A stretch of DNA of 64,000 nt from PSRI01 sp041484195 (GTDB lineage Bacteria; Bacteroidota; Bacteroidia; Chitinophagales; Chitinophagaceae). Position numbers and translations under genes: made by a program. The stretch spans positions 1 through 64,000 of the forward strand of contig JBGPHC010000017.1 in assembly GCA_041484195.1 (NCBI GenBank). The letters are read 5' to 3'. Below are positions 17,423 to 24,784 of this stretch, piece by piece (position 1 is the first letter of the stretch; every line of letters starts with the position of its first letter). The notes beneath the pieces were generated by a model, which was not told the origin of the DNA, made no database searches, and saw only the letters and a program-made list of their open reading frames with translations.

Positions 17423-17869
17423 ATGGATTTTGATAGATACGCTGTCCTAACAAATGCTAACCATGAAGTGTACGAGTTTTTGAGTGAAGGACCGAATGGA
17501 ATCATTAAAAAGATAGTCAATTACCGGGTAATCTCTGACAATCTATTCAACCTTGCATTTGGAGACTGGGATGAAACTGAACAACGAATCAATTACCTGG
17601 TAAGAACCAATAATCATGACCGGGATAAAGTGCTCGTTACAGTTGCATCAACCGTGGTTGATTTTATGAAGCATCATCCTGATGCGAGTCTATTTGCAAA
17701 AGGCAGCACGCCGGGAAGAACCAGACTTTACCAGATTGGCATATCTGATTGTTGGGATGAAATTGGCCGATTTTTTGAAATAGAAGGCTTTTATAAGGGC
17801 TATTGGGAACCGTTTGAGAAGGGCAAGAATTATCAGGCTTTTACCTTGGAAGCCAAACAAAAACCCTAA
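17423..17869 (+). CDS. DUF6934-like protein
   Basis: A 148-residue soluble protein without a signal peptide. The opening YAVLTNANHEVYEFLSEGPNGIIKKIVNY and the segments FNLAFGDW, HPDASLFAKGSTPGRTRLYQIGI and EPFEKGKNYQAFTLE match the DUF6934 family as I remember it, found scattered through Bacteroidota. Its function is unknown. It is followed 27 bases later by a 54-codon gene, a pairing that suggests a two-gene accessory module. It stands alone between repeat copies, as mobile or accessory genes often do. Confidence 0.65.
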   Translation: MDFDRYAVLTNANHEVYEFLSEGPNGIIKKIVNYRVISDNLFNLAFGDWDETEQRINYLVRTNNHDRDKVLVTVASTVVDFMKHHPDASLFAKGSTPGRTRLYQIGISDCWDEIGRFFEIEGFYKGYWEPFEKGKNYQAFTLEAKQKP

Positions 17870-17896
17870 ATTTGATTTTACGAAAAATGAGCAAAC

Positions 17897-18061
17897 ATGT
17901 CAACATCAGCGTTAAAAAAGAATAAATCAAACGGCAATATTACAGTAGTCAGCAAAATGAAAGACTACAGCGAGGATCCCGTTTTCAAAAAGAAGGACGC
18001 TGATGCCCTTGCATTTATCAAAAAACATGGGTTGCCAAAGAACAAAAAGAAAGTCAAGTAA
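17897..18061 (+). CDS. small lysine-rich partner of the DUF6934-like gene
   Basis: A 54-codon frame, MSTSALKKNKSNGNITVVSK then MKDYSEDPVFKKKDADAL and ending KHGLPKNKKKVK. It begins 27 bases after the stop of the DUF6934-like gene on the same strand. The core KDYSEDPVFKKK and the final helix look like real protein sequence rather than chance. It is about 26 percent lysine and may bind nucleic acid or its neighbour. The gene is too short for most gene callers. The function is unknown. Confidence 0.55.
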   Translation: MSTSALKKNKSNGNITVVSKMKDYSEDPVFKKKDADALAFIKKHGLPKNKKKVK

Positions 18062-18154
18062 CTCCAAATCTTTAATGGCATCAATGTGTCGTGGGTCCAT
18101 TCATGGACCTTTTTATTTAAGGAAGATTGAAATCAGGTCTCACCTTTACACTCC

Positions 18155-18325
18155 ATTGTAGGGTTTTCCAGCCCGGGTATTTTAGACTCTCCTGTAAAGT
18201 TCGCCAGACACTACCAACAATAATAGGGGATATGAAAAGAGAGTGATTTAGCTGGTGCTCCCATACAACTTTAGAGGCTGGGATGTCTATGAGATAACGG
18301 GAGACACCAACTAAGGCGTGAAAAT
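18155..18325 (+). repeat. dispersed hairpin repeat, copy 6 (long form)
   Basis: Opening ATTGTAGGGTTTTCC, internal CACTACCAACAATAATAGGGG, second hairpin TTTAGCTGGTGCTCCC and closing GGGAGACACCAACTAAGGCGTG. It ends exactly at the stop codon of the cytochrome c gene, so it may act as the 3' end of that operon's transcript. Confidence 0.78.
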
Positions 18326-18856
18326 TTATTCTCCCTTTAGATTCCTGACGTGGACAGCAAAGAGCATGGATCCGATTAAAATGATCACAACGGCTAGAAA
18401 ACTGATGAAAAACACAGAATCTTTAGCGATAGAAAGCGGAACAAAATTCGGCCTCAATTTGGATGGCTTTGCGAAAGGGGCTTTGTCTGCAGTAATTGGC
18501 TTGGTTTCTGATTTGATATATGTCAGAATGTTTTTAACACGCTCTGGTGTCATATCTGGATGATCGGGCATGGGGATTTTATTGAATTTTTCAAATAGCG
18601 CTACAGCGTCCTTGTCGCCTTTCTTAACCATTGATTGGGAGGAGCGCACAAAATTGAGAATCCAGTCAATGCTGCGGCGTTCCTCAACACCAGCCAGAGC
18701 AGGTCCCGTCAATATTTTATTAATGTTGTGGCAGGCTGCGCAACGGGAGGTGAAAATAGATTTGCCTTCATCCAATGATGGGTCTTCACTGGCTTTTGCA
18801 ACGGTTCCCACGAGAATCAATACAAGGGCTAAGGATACGATATTCTTAATTTTCAT
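18326..18856 (-). CDS. membrane-anchored cytochrome c of the oxidase operon
   Basis: A 176-residue protein with a signal peptide (cleavage near residue 22), a single heme c site CAACH (residues 39-43), and an axial methionine probably in IPMPDHPDMTPERV. A C-terminal membrane segment (about 148-170) anchors it. This is the layout of a mono-heme cytochrome that donates electrons to a terminal oxidase. It is the last gene of the oxidase operon and overlaps the SCO gene by 11 bases. A hairpin repeat follows immediately. Confidence 0.85.
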   Translation of the reverse strand: MKIKNIVSLALVLILVGTVAKASEDPSLDEGKSIFTSRCAACHNINKILTGPALAGVEERRSIDWILNFVRSSQSMVKKGDKDAVALFEKFNKIPMPDHPDMTPERVKNILTYIKSETKPITADKAPFAKPSKLRPNFVPLSIAKDSVFFISFLAVVIILIGSMLFAVHVRNLKGE

Positions 18857-19484
18857 CTTGCAACCTTTTTATATCATGTATTAATTGATCGGTCTCTTTT
18901 TCGCTGGTGCCATCGTAATATCCTCTTATTCTCTTTTGCTTATCAAGCAACACCAGTTTTTCACTATGAATAAAATCATCAGGACCTCCGTCACCATCCG
19001 TAGCAACGATCATAAAACTGTTTCTTGCCAGCTTATAAATCTCTGATTTATCACCCGTCAGCAATTTCCAGTTGGCTCCATTGATTCCGAATTTGGCAGC
19101 ATAGTGTTGTAGTTGAGCTACACTGTCTCTTTCCGGATCAATGGTAAACGAATTGATCAGAATATCCTCACTACTAAATGCCTGCTGTACTTTCTTTAAG
19201 TTCCTGGTCATTTTGGGGCAAACGATCGGACAATGGGTAAAAAAGAAATTGGCTACAACGATCTTTTCTTTCCATTCATTCTTCCCGTATTTGATTCCTT
19301 CCTGGTCAAGCAATTCAAAGCCTGCTATGCGATGCTGTACGCTTATCCCATTTTCTGTGACTTCTTTTCCGTAAACCGGCAATTTTTCAACATGTCTTTC
19401 ATAAAAAGAATAAGCGGTGTAGGCTAAAAACGGCACGAGGAATACCATTAAAAGAAATAACCATATCGTGGAACGCTTTCGCAT
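18846..19484 (-). CDS. SCO1/SenC copper chaperone
   Basis: A 212-residue protein with an N-terminal membrane anchor (about 8-26) and a thioredoxin-fold domain. The copper-binding motif CPIVC is present as Cys85 and Cys89, and the third ligand His173 lies in DDFIHSEKLVLLD. SCO proteins deliver copper to the CuA centre of oxidase subunit II or keep its cysteines reduced. It overlaps subunit I by one base and cytochrome c by 11 bases, consistent with one operon for oxidase assembly. Confidence 0.9.
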   Translation of the reverse strand: MRKRSTIWLFLLMVFLVPFLAYTAYSFYERHVEKLPVYGKEVTENGISVQHRIAGFELLDQEGIKYGKNEWKEKIVVANFFFTHCPIVCPKMTRNLKKVQQAFSSEDILINSFTIDPERDSVAQLQHYAAKFGINGANWKLLTGDKSEIYKLARNSFMIVATDGDGGPDDFIHSEKLVLLDKQKRIRGYYDGTSEKETDQLIHDIKRLQDEN

Positions 19485-21166
19485 TATTTCTTCACATTTT
19501 GAATGGGCACAGGATTATCTGGCGTAAAGGCGGGAGCCTTTGGACCTGTATTTTTATTTACATTTAAAAGGGCCGGAACATAAGCTACCACCAGAATGAT
19601 TGCCATCACTATCAGCCAGGGTTTGAATTTGTCGAATAGTGGGATGCGTTTTTCGTCATGATATGCTTCGCTGACAGGGAGGTCCAACACGGGTTCCGCA
19701 GACCTCTTGCGAAACATGGTTCCAAAAAATACAACCAGGAACATCATACCGGCGATAAACATGATGATACCTCCCAATAATGCGAGTGTTGTGGTGGGTA
19801 CCCAATCCGGACGGAACTGTTCATTTGCCGGATTGAGGTAGGTCAGTCCGAGATTGGTTCTCCGCGGTTCGCCAATCAATCCGCCCCACATCAAGCCTGT
19901 TGAAAAGATCAATACGCCGATAGTCCACAGATAGGGGATAATCACGTTGATCTTGGGCATGAAAATTCTTTTGCCACTCATTGTTGAAAACAGGTAGGTA
20001 CTCATGCCAATAATGGCCAGAAAAACAGGCCCTGCCACCGTCATGTGAAAATGACCGGGCAACCAGGCAGTATTGTGCACCACATTATTGAGTTGATAGG
20101 AAGCATTTACGATACCAGTCAAGCCGCCAAAAATGAAAAGAATTAATCCGCAAATAAAATAGGCAAACAAAAAATTATTGGTATCTAAATAAGGGAGCTT
20201 GGCCATCCAGCCGAACCATCCTTTTGAGCCGCGTTTTTTCCCCGCATATTCTAAGGTCGCGGCTAAAGTGAAAGCTGTGATGAAGCTGGGAATTGCAACG
20301 CCAAAAGTGAGCATGCCCTGAAAAAATTTTACACCTCGTGAAATGGATGGATCGCTGTATTGGTGGTGAACTCCAACGGGAATTGAAAATAGAAGGAAAA
20401 GAAGTAAGGCAATTCTCCCGGCAAGATCAGAATACAATTTGCCTCCGGCCAATTTAGGTAGCATTGTATAAAACATGACATAAGCGGGCAATAGCCAGAA
20501 ATAAACCAGGGCATGCCCAAAGAACCAGAATAGGGTACGGGCCAGCGTCACGTTTACACCCGGTGTCCAGCCCATGGCCCATGGTAAAAGCAATACCAAA
20601 ACTTCATAGGCAACAGCCAATGTGCAAACGAACCATATAATAAAATTGACGAGCGTTCCTAATACGGCTAAGGGAGTTTTTGTGGTTTCATTTTTGTTTT
20701 TCCATTGCATATACATTTTTGCCCAGTTAAACAACGGAATCCAGGAGCCTACAATGAGCAAGGCCGCGCCCAGATAAAACAAAGGATGTGCTTTGAGCGG
20801 CGGGTAAAATGTGTAAAGCACCGATGCTTTACCGGCCAGCATGGCCCATGCCGCCATCGCTGTTCCAACTGCCATCAATGAAAAGCTTAACCATGCGATC
20901 CTTTTGTCTGGTTCTCTTTTGAGATAAAAGGTCATTGTCGCGTGCCCAAATGCGACCGCAAAAAAAGTAGTAAGCACTAAAGCGTTGATCACTCCATGAA
21001 GCGTTAAACCCTGGTAATAATCGAGTTTGGCAAATGCAGACTGATGCAGCACCCCGGCCCTGTAAATGGTTTGCATCAGGCCGTGATATATGCCGATAGT
21101 TAACAAGGCAACGGGTATGGACAATTCCCAAAAGATTAGTCTCTTGAATGATTTACTTACCTGCAT
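19484..21166 (-). CDS. ba3-like (B-family) heme-copper oxidase subunit I
   Basis: A 560-residue, multi-span membrane protein. Heme ligands are His57 (TLHGVINAL) and His374, with His372 two residues before it (GHFHM). CuB ligands are His218, His267 and His268; Tyr222 in GHALVYFWLLPAY is positioned for the His-Tyr crosslink. The HALVYFW and HHQYSDP motifs and the absence of the A-family XGHPEVY sequence put it in the B family with Thermus ba3 rather than with aa3 or cbb3, although automated tools often label such proteins cbb3. It would reduce oxygen with electrons from cytochrome c and pump protons. It lies between subunit II and SCO in one operon. Confidence 0.88.
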   Translation of the reverse strand: MQVSKSFKRLIFWELSIPVALLTIGIYHGLMQTIYRAGVLHQSAFAKLDYYQGLTLHGVINALVLTTFFAVAFGHATMTFYLKREPDKRIAWLSFSLMAVGTAMAAWAMLAGKASVLYTFYPPLKAHPLFYLGAALLIVGSWIPLFNWAKMYMQWKNKNETTKTPLAVLGTLVNFIIWFVCTLAVAYEVLVLLLPWAMGWTPGVNVTLARTLFWFFGHALVYFWLLPAYVMFYTMLPKLAGGKLYSDLAGRIALLLFLLFSIPVGVHHQYSDPSISRGVKFFQGMLTFGVAIPSFITAFTLAATLEYAGKKRGSKGWFGWMAKLPYLDTNNFLFAYFICGLILFIFGGLTGIVNASYQLNNVVHNTAWLPGHFHMTVAGPVFLAIIGMSTYLFSTMSGKRIFMPKINVIIPYLWTIGVLIFSTGLMWGGLIGEPRRTNLGLTYLNPANEQFRPDWVPTTTLALLGGIIMFIAGMMFLVVFFGTMFRKRSAEPVLDLPVSEAYHDEKRIPLFDKFKPWLIVMAIILVVAYVPALLNVNKNTGPKAPAFTPDNPVPIQNVKK

Positions 21167-21173
21167 CAGTTTA

Positions 21174-21638
21174 TTATTTAGAGGTCGGATAATTTACAAA
21201 TACCTGCGCCCTCATATTCTGGTGGCCAATGCCACAATATTCATGGCATACGATTTCATATACTCCGGGTTTATCAAACTTCACCGTAGTTTTATTGATG
21301 TTTCCATATATGGCCATCATGTTCACGTTTTTTTCTGCAATATTAAACCCGTGTACAACGTCATTTGAAGTCAGGAAAAAATCTACTTCGCTTCCGACAG
21401 GAATATAAATCTCCGCAGGTTGAAATGACCACATTTGCGCCACCGCGAATACCTGGTAGGTCTTATCATCTATCTTATTCACCTTGGGTAGCGTGTAGGC
21501 CTTATTATATGGCAGGCATTCCGGGACATCGCTTTTGTATTTGCCTTTCGCGTATAAAATGGAAAAGATGAATAAGGAAAGCAAAACGCCTGTGATCACT
21601 AATACAGTTTTTTCGGCTTTATCAATAATTGCTGCCAT
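21174..21638 (-). CDS. cytochrome c oxidase subunit II (CuA), ba3 type
   Basis: A 154-residue protein with one N-terminal membrane segment (about 10-30) and a cupredoxin domain. The complete CuA ligand set is visible: His96, Cys131, Glu133, Cys135, His139 and Met142 in CHEYCGIGHQNM. The single membrane helix and short length are typical of ba3-type subunit II, unlike the longer two-helix A-family version. It accepts electrons from cytochrome c and passes them to subunit I, encoded 7 bases downstream. Confidence 0.9.
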   Translation of the reverse strand: MAAIIDKAEKTVLVITGVLLSLFIFSILYAKGKYKSDVPECLPYNKAYTLPKVNKIDDKTYQVFAVAQMWSFQPAEIYIPVGSEVDFFLTSNDVVHGFNIAEKNVNMMAIYGNINKTTVKFDKPGVYEIVCHEYCGIGHQNMRAQVFVNYPTSK

Positions 21639-21650
21639 GAGTATTCCTAT

Positions 21651-21842
21651 TTAAATGCGTTCAATCATTAAGAAATAAATCCCAAACCAGATGACCAGGC
21701 ATAAAATCACCAGCAACACAAAGAATGCGATCGCTCCTGAAGGGAAAAATTTTTCTGTCGGCTCATCTATCCGGGCGGTCCCGCCATCGGCAGACGGGGA
21801 TCGTTGTATTGGCGACTGCTCCCCCCTTGCTGAAGTATCCAT
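21651..21842 (-). CDS. small single-span subunit, probable oxidase subunit IIa
   Basis: A 63-residue protein if started at 21842 (MDTSARGEQS); longer in-frame starts exist at 21866 and 21923. It has an acidic, polar N-terminus and one C-terminal membrane helix (FFPSGAIAFFVLLVILCLVIWFG, seen here in two parts), ending ERI. Thermus ba3 oxidase has a single-helix subunit IIa that supplies the second helix missing from subunit II, and position and topology fit that role. The gene lies 12 bases before subunit II. Start choice is uncertain because no ribosome binding site decides it. Confidence 0.65.
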   Translation of the reverse strand: MDTSARGEQSPIQRSPSADGGTARIDEPTEKFFPSGAIAFFVLLVILCLVIWFGIYFLMIERI

Positions 21843-22074
21843 AATTGTCAATTTTGATAATGCCATGACAAAAGTATTGGGTGGAGGATAGGGGCATGAT
21901 GATCTAGAGGATTCGACTATCATGATTTTCGTCAGTGCTGCCTCTGACGAATATCAATCTGCTGACAGGGTAACCATATTAAAAGAAAGGAAGGGAGCGA
22001 CTGAGTCTGCTTATTTTGACCCGGGAAGGTTAGTTATGCTGGTTAATGAGACCAACAAGGACGGGGTAATAATT

Positions 22075-22172
22075 CTGGTTCGTGGGGAGACCGACCCAGG
22101 GCGGAGGGAGTGGCTCCACGAACCAGTAAAATAGATCTAATCAGATTTTCCCAAAATAGCCCACGAATTCAC
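22075..22172 (+). repeat. inverted-repeat flank at the end of the 22141 gene
   Basis: CTGGTTCGTGG (22075-22085) is perfectly inverted at 22116-22126, about 15 bases beyond the stop of the minus-strand lipoprotein gene, so it could form the 3' hairpin of that transcript. One arm plus the last codons of the gene are duplicated at 6222-6300. Confidence 0.6.
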
Positions 22173-23143
22173 CATTTATGAGTTGCTTCATTTCACCAGT
22201 ATTCTCTTTGTATAGTTTACACTTAAATTGGACCTTCACTTTGAGATAATATGTACCGGTAAGATCATAAACATCCTCCACACTGATAATAGTAAAGGTG
22301 CTGCCGGTTTGATCACCCGATCCAAAATTGGTATTCCAATTATTCCCATTCCCATCTGTCCAATTTATAGTTATCCCTTCTCCGGTGGGATATGTGATAG
22401 AGTTTGGTATTTCATAGGGATAAGCTCCGGGTGCAAAAAAAGCCTTGAAATCGGCATCGGTTGCGGAAGTATAGTTATGCATCAGCCCTTTATCTATTCC
22501 TATCTGTGTAGTGTTAGGCGGGGCAGGTGGATATTCATAATCGATGGAAGCAGATATGATGACATCGTCAGTACCACCCAGCCCGGATCCTGCAATGAAG
22601 CCATTATTATCGGTCACGATCTGAACATAATCAATGCCCCCAATATTCGCTTTGTAATAGGCGTCCGGTGTGCCTGACCCACTTCCACTGGTAACGGTCA
22701 CCAAAAAACTGCAACTGTTTTTCCTATGTTTAGAGGGAAATTGCTATTTCCACTTGCCAGGGGTAAACCAGAAGCTAAAAGGATGATGCTCTGTACTCCC
22801 GTAGCCGAAAAATTTCCTGAACCCGAAAATGAAATGCCGTTGACCGTTCCCGTGGAATAAGTCCAATTCCCTTTTTTGGTGACATTGACTGAAACATTCA
22901 CCAAATCAGTTGGACTTATCGGCGATCCCATGGCATAAGTTCCCGAAACTATGGCGTCGGAGCAACTGGTTCCTGATGGAACAAGAGTAAATATGGCGGC
23001 GGAATCTCCTCCACCGTCCCTCCTCCGGGTCCATTGGGATTCTCGAAGGAAGCCTCCTTTTGACAACTCCAAAAGCTAAAAAGAGAAAGGAATATCAGGC
23101 CATAGAGTAGGAATCCGGATAATTTTCCGAACTGGAATTTCAT
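22141..23143 (-). pseudogene. lipoprotein gene with two single-base shifts
   Basis: Three frames join into one protein of about 334 residues. The first starts MKFQFGKLSGFLLYG with lipobox FWSC and runs into a Gly-rich linker. The second begins GDSAAIFTLVPSG and continues to NFPLNIG. The third runs from NSCSFLVTVTSGSG to the stop. The breaks are at 23014-23020 and in the T5 run 22718-22722 (A5 on the coding strand); adding one base at each restores the frame. The mature part has repeated short beta-rich modules (NFSATGVQSIILLASG, PDAYYKANIGG). It may be a decayed surface lipoprotein or carry sequence errors. I do not recognise a named family. Confidence 0.7.
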
Positions 23144-23704
23144 AGTGCAAAATTTATGGTTGGGGTAAGTGTCAATTGTTTTTGGGTTTCAACAAATATT
23201 CAAAGATATTATTTTAGAATAGTACTCGTGGCGATTTTTCTTTGCAGAGTCCCGCCTTCGGTGGTGTTGCCTCCAAAGACAGGAGCAGGATTTATTTTTT
23301 GGTGTGTACACCAATAAATGAGAAAAACCTGGTATGTATCTGATTCAAAGGTTAAACTACATGATGTAAATTTTTTTTTCTGGTTAAAGGATGTGCTCAC
23401 CCTGACACCTCAACATCGCATTGGTAAGACCCGCGAACTATTATCGCACAGATTGAAATCTTTACAAAATCTTTAAGAAAAGATCTCTGAATAATAAAGT
23501 TGTACTTACTCAAAGGGCTACTATTTCCGAGACATAATGCTTAATAGAATTTGGATCAAAATCACGCGAAATCCAGCAAAAGGCCTGAACCTTTAAACCT
23601 AAGCATGTTGTCCTGTAGGTGTATCAGGACAGCAATCCAATAACTATAAATTACTTTTATTTTCAACTTCATTTCGTTTGGAGTCTATGAAATGATTTTC
23701 GGTC
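23144..23704. other. intergenic region upstream of the rhamnose operon
   Basis: About 560 bases between divergent genes, with no convincing frame. It should contain the promoter for rhaT in the last 100-150 bases and the promoter of the minus-strand lipoprotein gene at its left end. I see no clear operator or hairpin, though CCTGTAGGTGTATCAGGACAG near 23614-23634 contains a short CCTG/CAGG inverted repeat. Confidence 0.4.
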
Positions 23705-24760
23705 ATGCAAACAGTCTTAGGAATAATATTTCATTTTATCGGAGGTTTTTCGTCAGGAAGTTTTTACATGCCTTACAAAAAGGTCAGGGGATGGAACTGG
23801 GAAAGCTTTTGGATTGTCGGTGGGCTTTTTTCATGGCTGATCGTGCCGCCTGTTGCCGCTTATTTAACCGTGCCCGGATTCCTGGCAATCATTAAAAGCA
23901 CATCGGCCAGTATAATTGGCGCGACTTTTATTATGGGATTGTTATGGGGAATTGGTGGCTTAATGTATGGCCTTGGAGTAAGATACCTTGGAATGAGTCT
24001 GGGGAACTCCGTGATTTTAGGCTTTTGCTCAGCTTTTGGCGCTTTGATACCATCGATCTATTACAATATCGTACCAAAGGATGGTAAGACCTCCTTTTCT
24101 GACATGTTGCACAATAGCGGTGGTCAATTAGTATTGCTGGGAGTGGCGGTATGTATTATCGGAATATCTATTTGTGGACGGGCAGGCATGATGAAAGAAA
24201 AGGCATTGTCACCCAAGCAAAAATCGGAAAGCGTTAAGGAGTTTAAACTTGTCAAGGGGCTAATCATAGCTACCATATCCGGTATATTAAGCGCATTTTT
24301 CAATTTTGGAATTGAAGCAGGTAAGCCCATGGCAGATGAAGTGGTAAGGTTGGGGCTGAATCCGCTCTTTCAAAATAACGTGATTTTTGTAGTAATACTT
24401 TGGGGTGGCCTGACTACCAATTTTATAGGGTGTATGATATTGAACATCCGCAATAAGACGTTTGGGGATTATGCAAATAAAAATACGCCGCTGGTGAAAA
24501 ATTATTCTTTTTGCGCTTTGGCAGGGACCCTTTGGTTCTTGCAGTTTTTCTTTTATGGAATGGGAGCAAGCAAATTGGGGAACGGCGCCAGCTCCTGGAT
24601 TCTGCATATGTCATTCATAATATTAGTAGCCAATATGTGGGGGATCATACTGAAAGAATGGAAAGGAGTAGGTAAAAGAACTATCACAACAATTATTATT
24701 GGCATTGTTTCGATTATTGCTTCTGTCATAATTGTAGGATATGGCAACTCGATTAAATAA
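23705..24760 (+). CDS. rhaT: L-rhamnose/proton symporter
   Basis: A 351-residue protein with about ten membrane segments. The N-terminus (LGIIFHFIGGFSSGSFYMPYKKV then WNWESFW) and SVILGFCSAFGALIPSIYYN are strongly characteristic of RhaT, the L-rhamnose:H+ symporter of the drug/metabolite transporter superfamily; E. coli RhaT is 344 residues. It sits in the inner membrane and imports rhamnose released in the periplasm. It is the first gene of the catabolic series, 24 bases before the aldolase/dehydrogenase gene, and probably shares its transcript. Confidence 0.92.
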   Translation: MQTVLGIIFHFIGGFSSGSFYMPYKKVRGWNWESFWIVGGLFSWLIVPPVAAYLTVPGFLAIIKSTSASIIGATFIMGLLWGIGGLMYGLGVRYLGMSLGNSVILGFCSAFGALIPSIYYNIVPKDGKTSFSDMLHNSGGQLVLLGVAVCIIGISICGRAGMMKEKALSPKQKSESVKEFKLVKGLIIATISGILSAFFNFGIEAGKPMADEVVRLGLNPLFQNNVIFVVILWGGLTTNFIGCMILNIRNKTFGDYANKNTPLVKNYSFCALAGTLWFLQFFFYGMGASKLGNGASSWILHMSFIILVANMWGIILKEWKGVGKRTITTIIIGIVSIIASVIIVGYGNSIK

Positions 24761-24784
24761 GTAAATAAAGATTAAAAAATATTT

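Noticed and set aside
21922..22134. 70-codon plus-strand frame between oxidase and lipoprotein genes
   Set aside because: It runs straight into the inverted-repeat flank and its sequence does not resemble any protein family I know.
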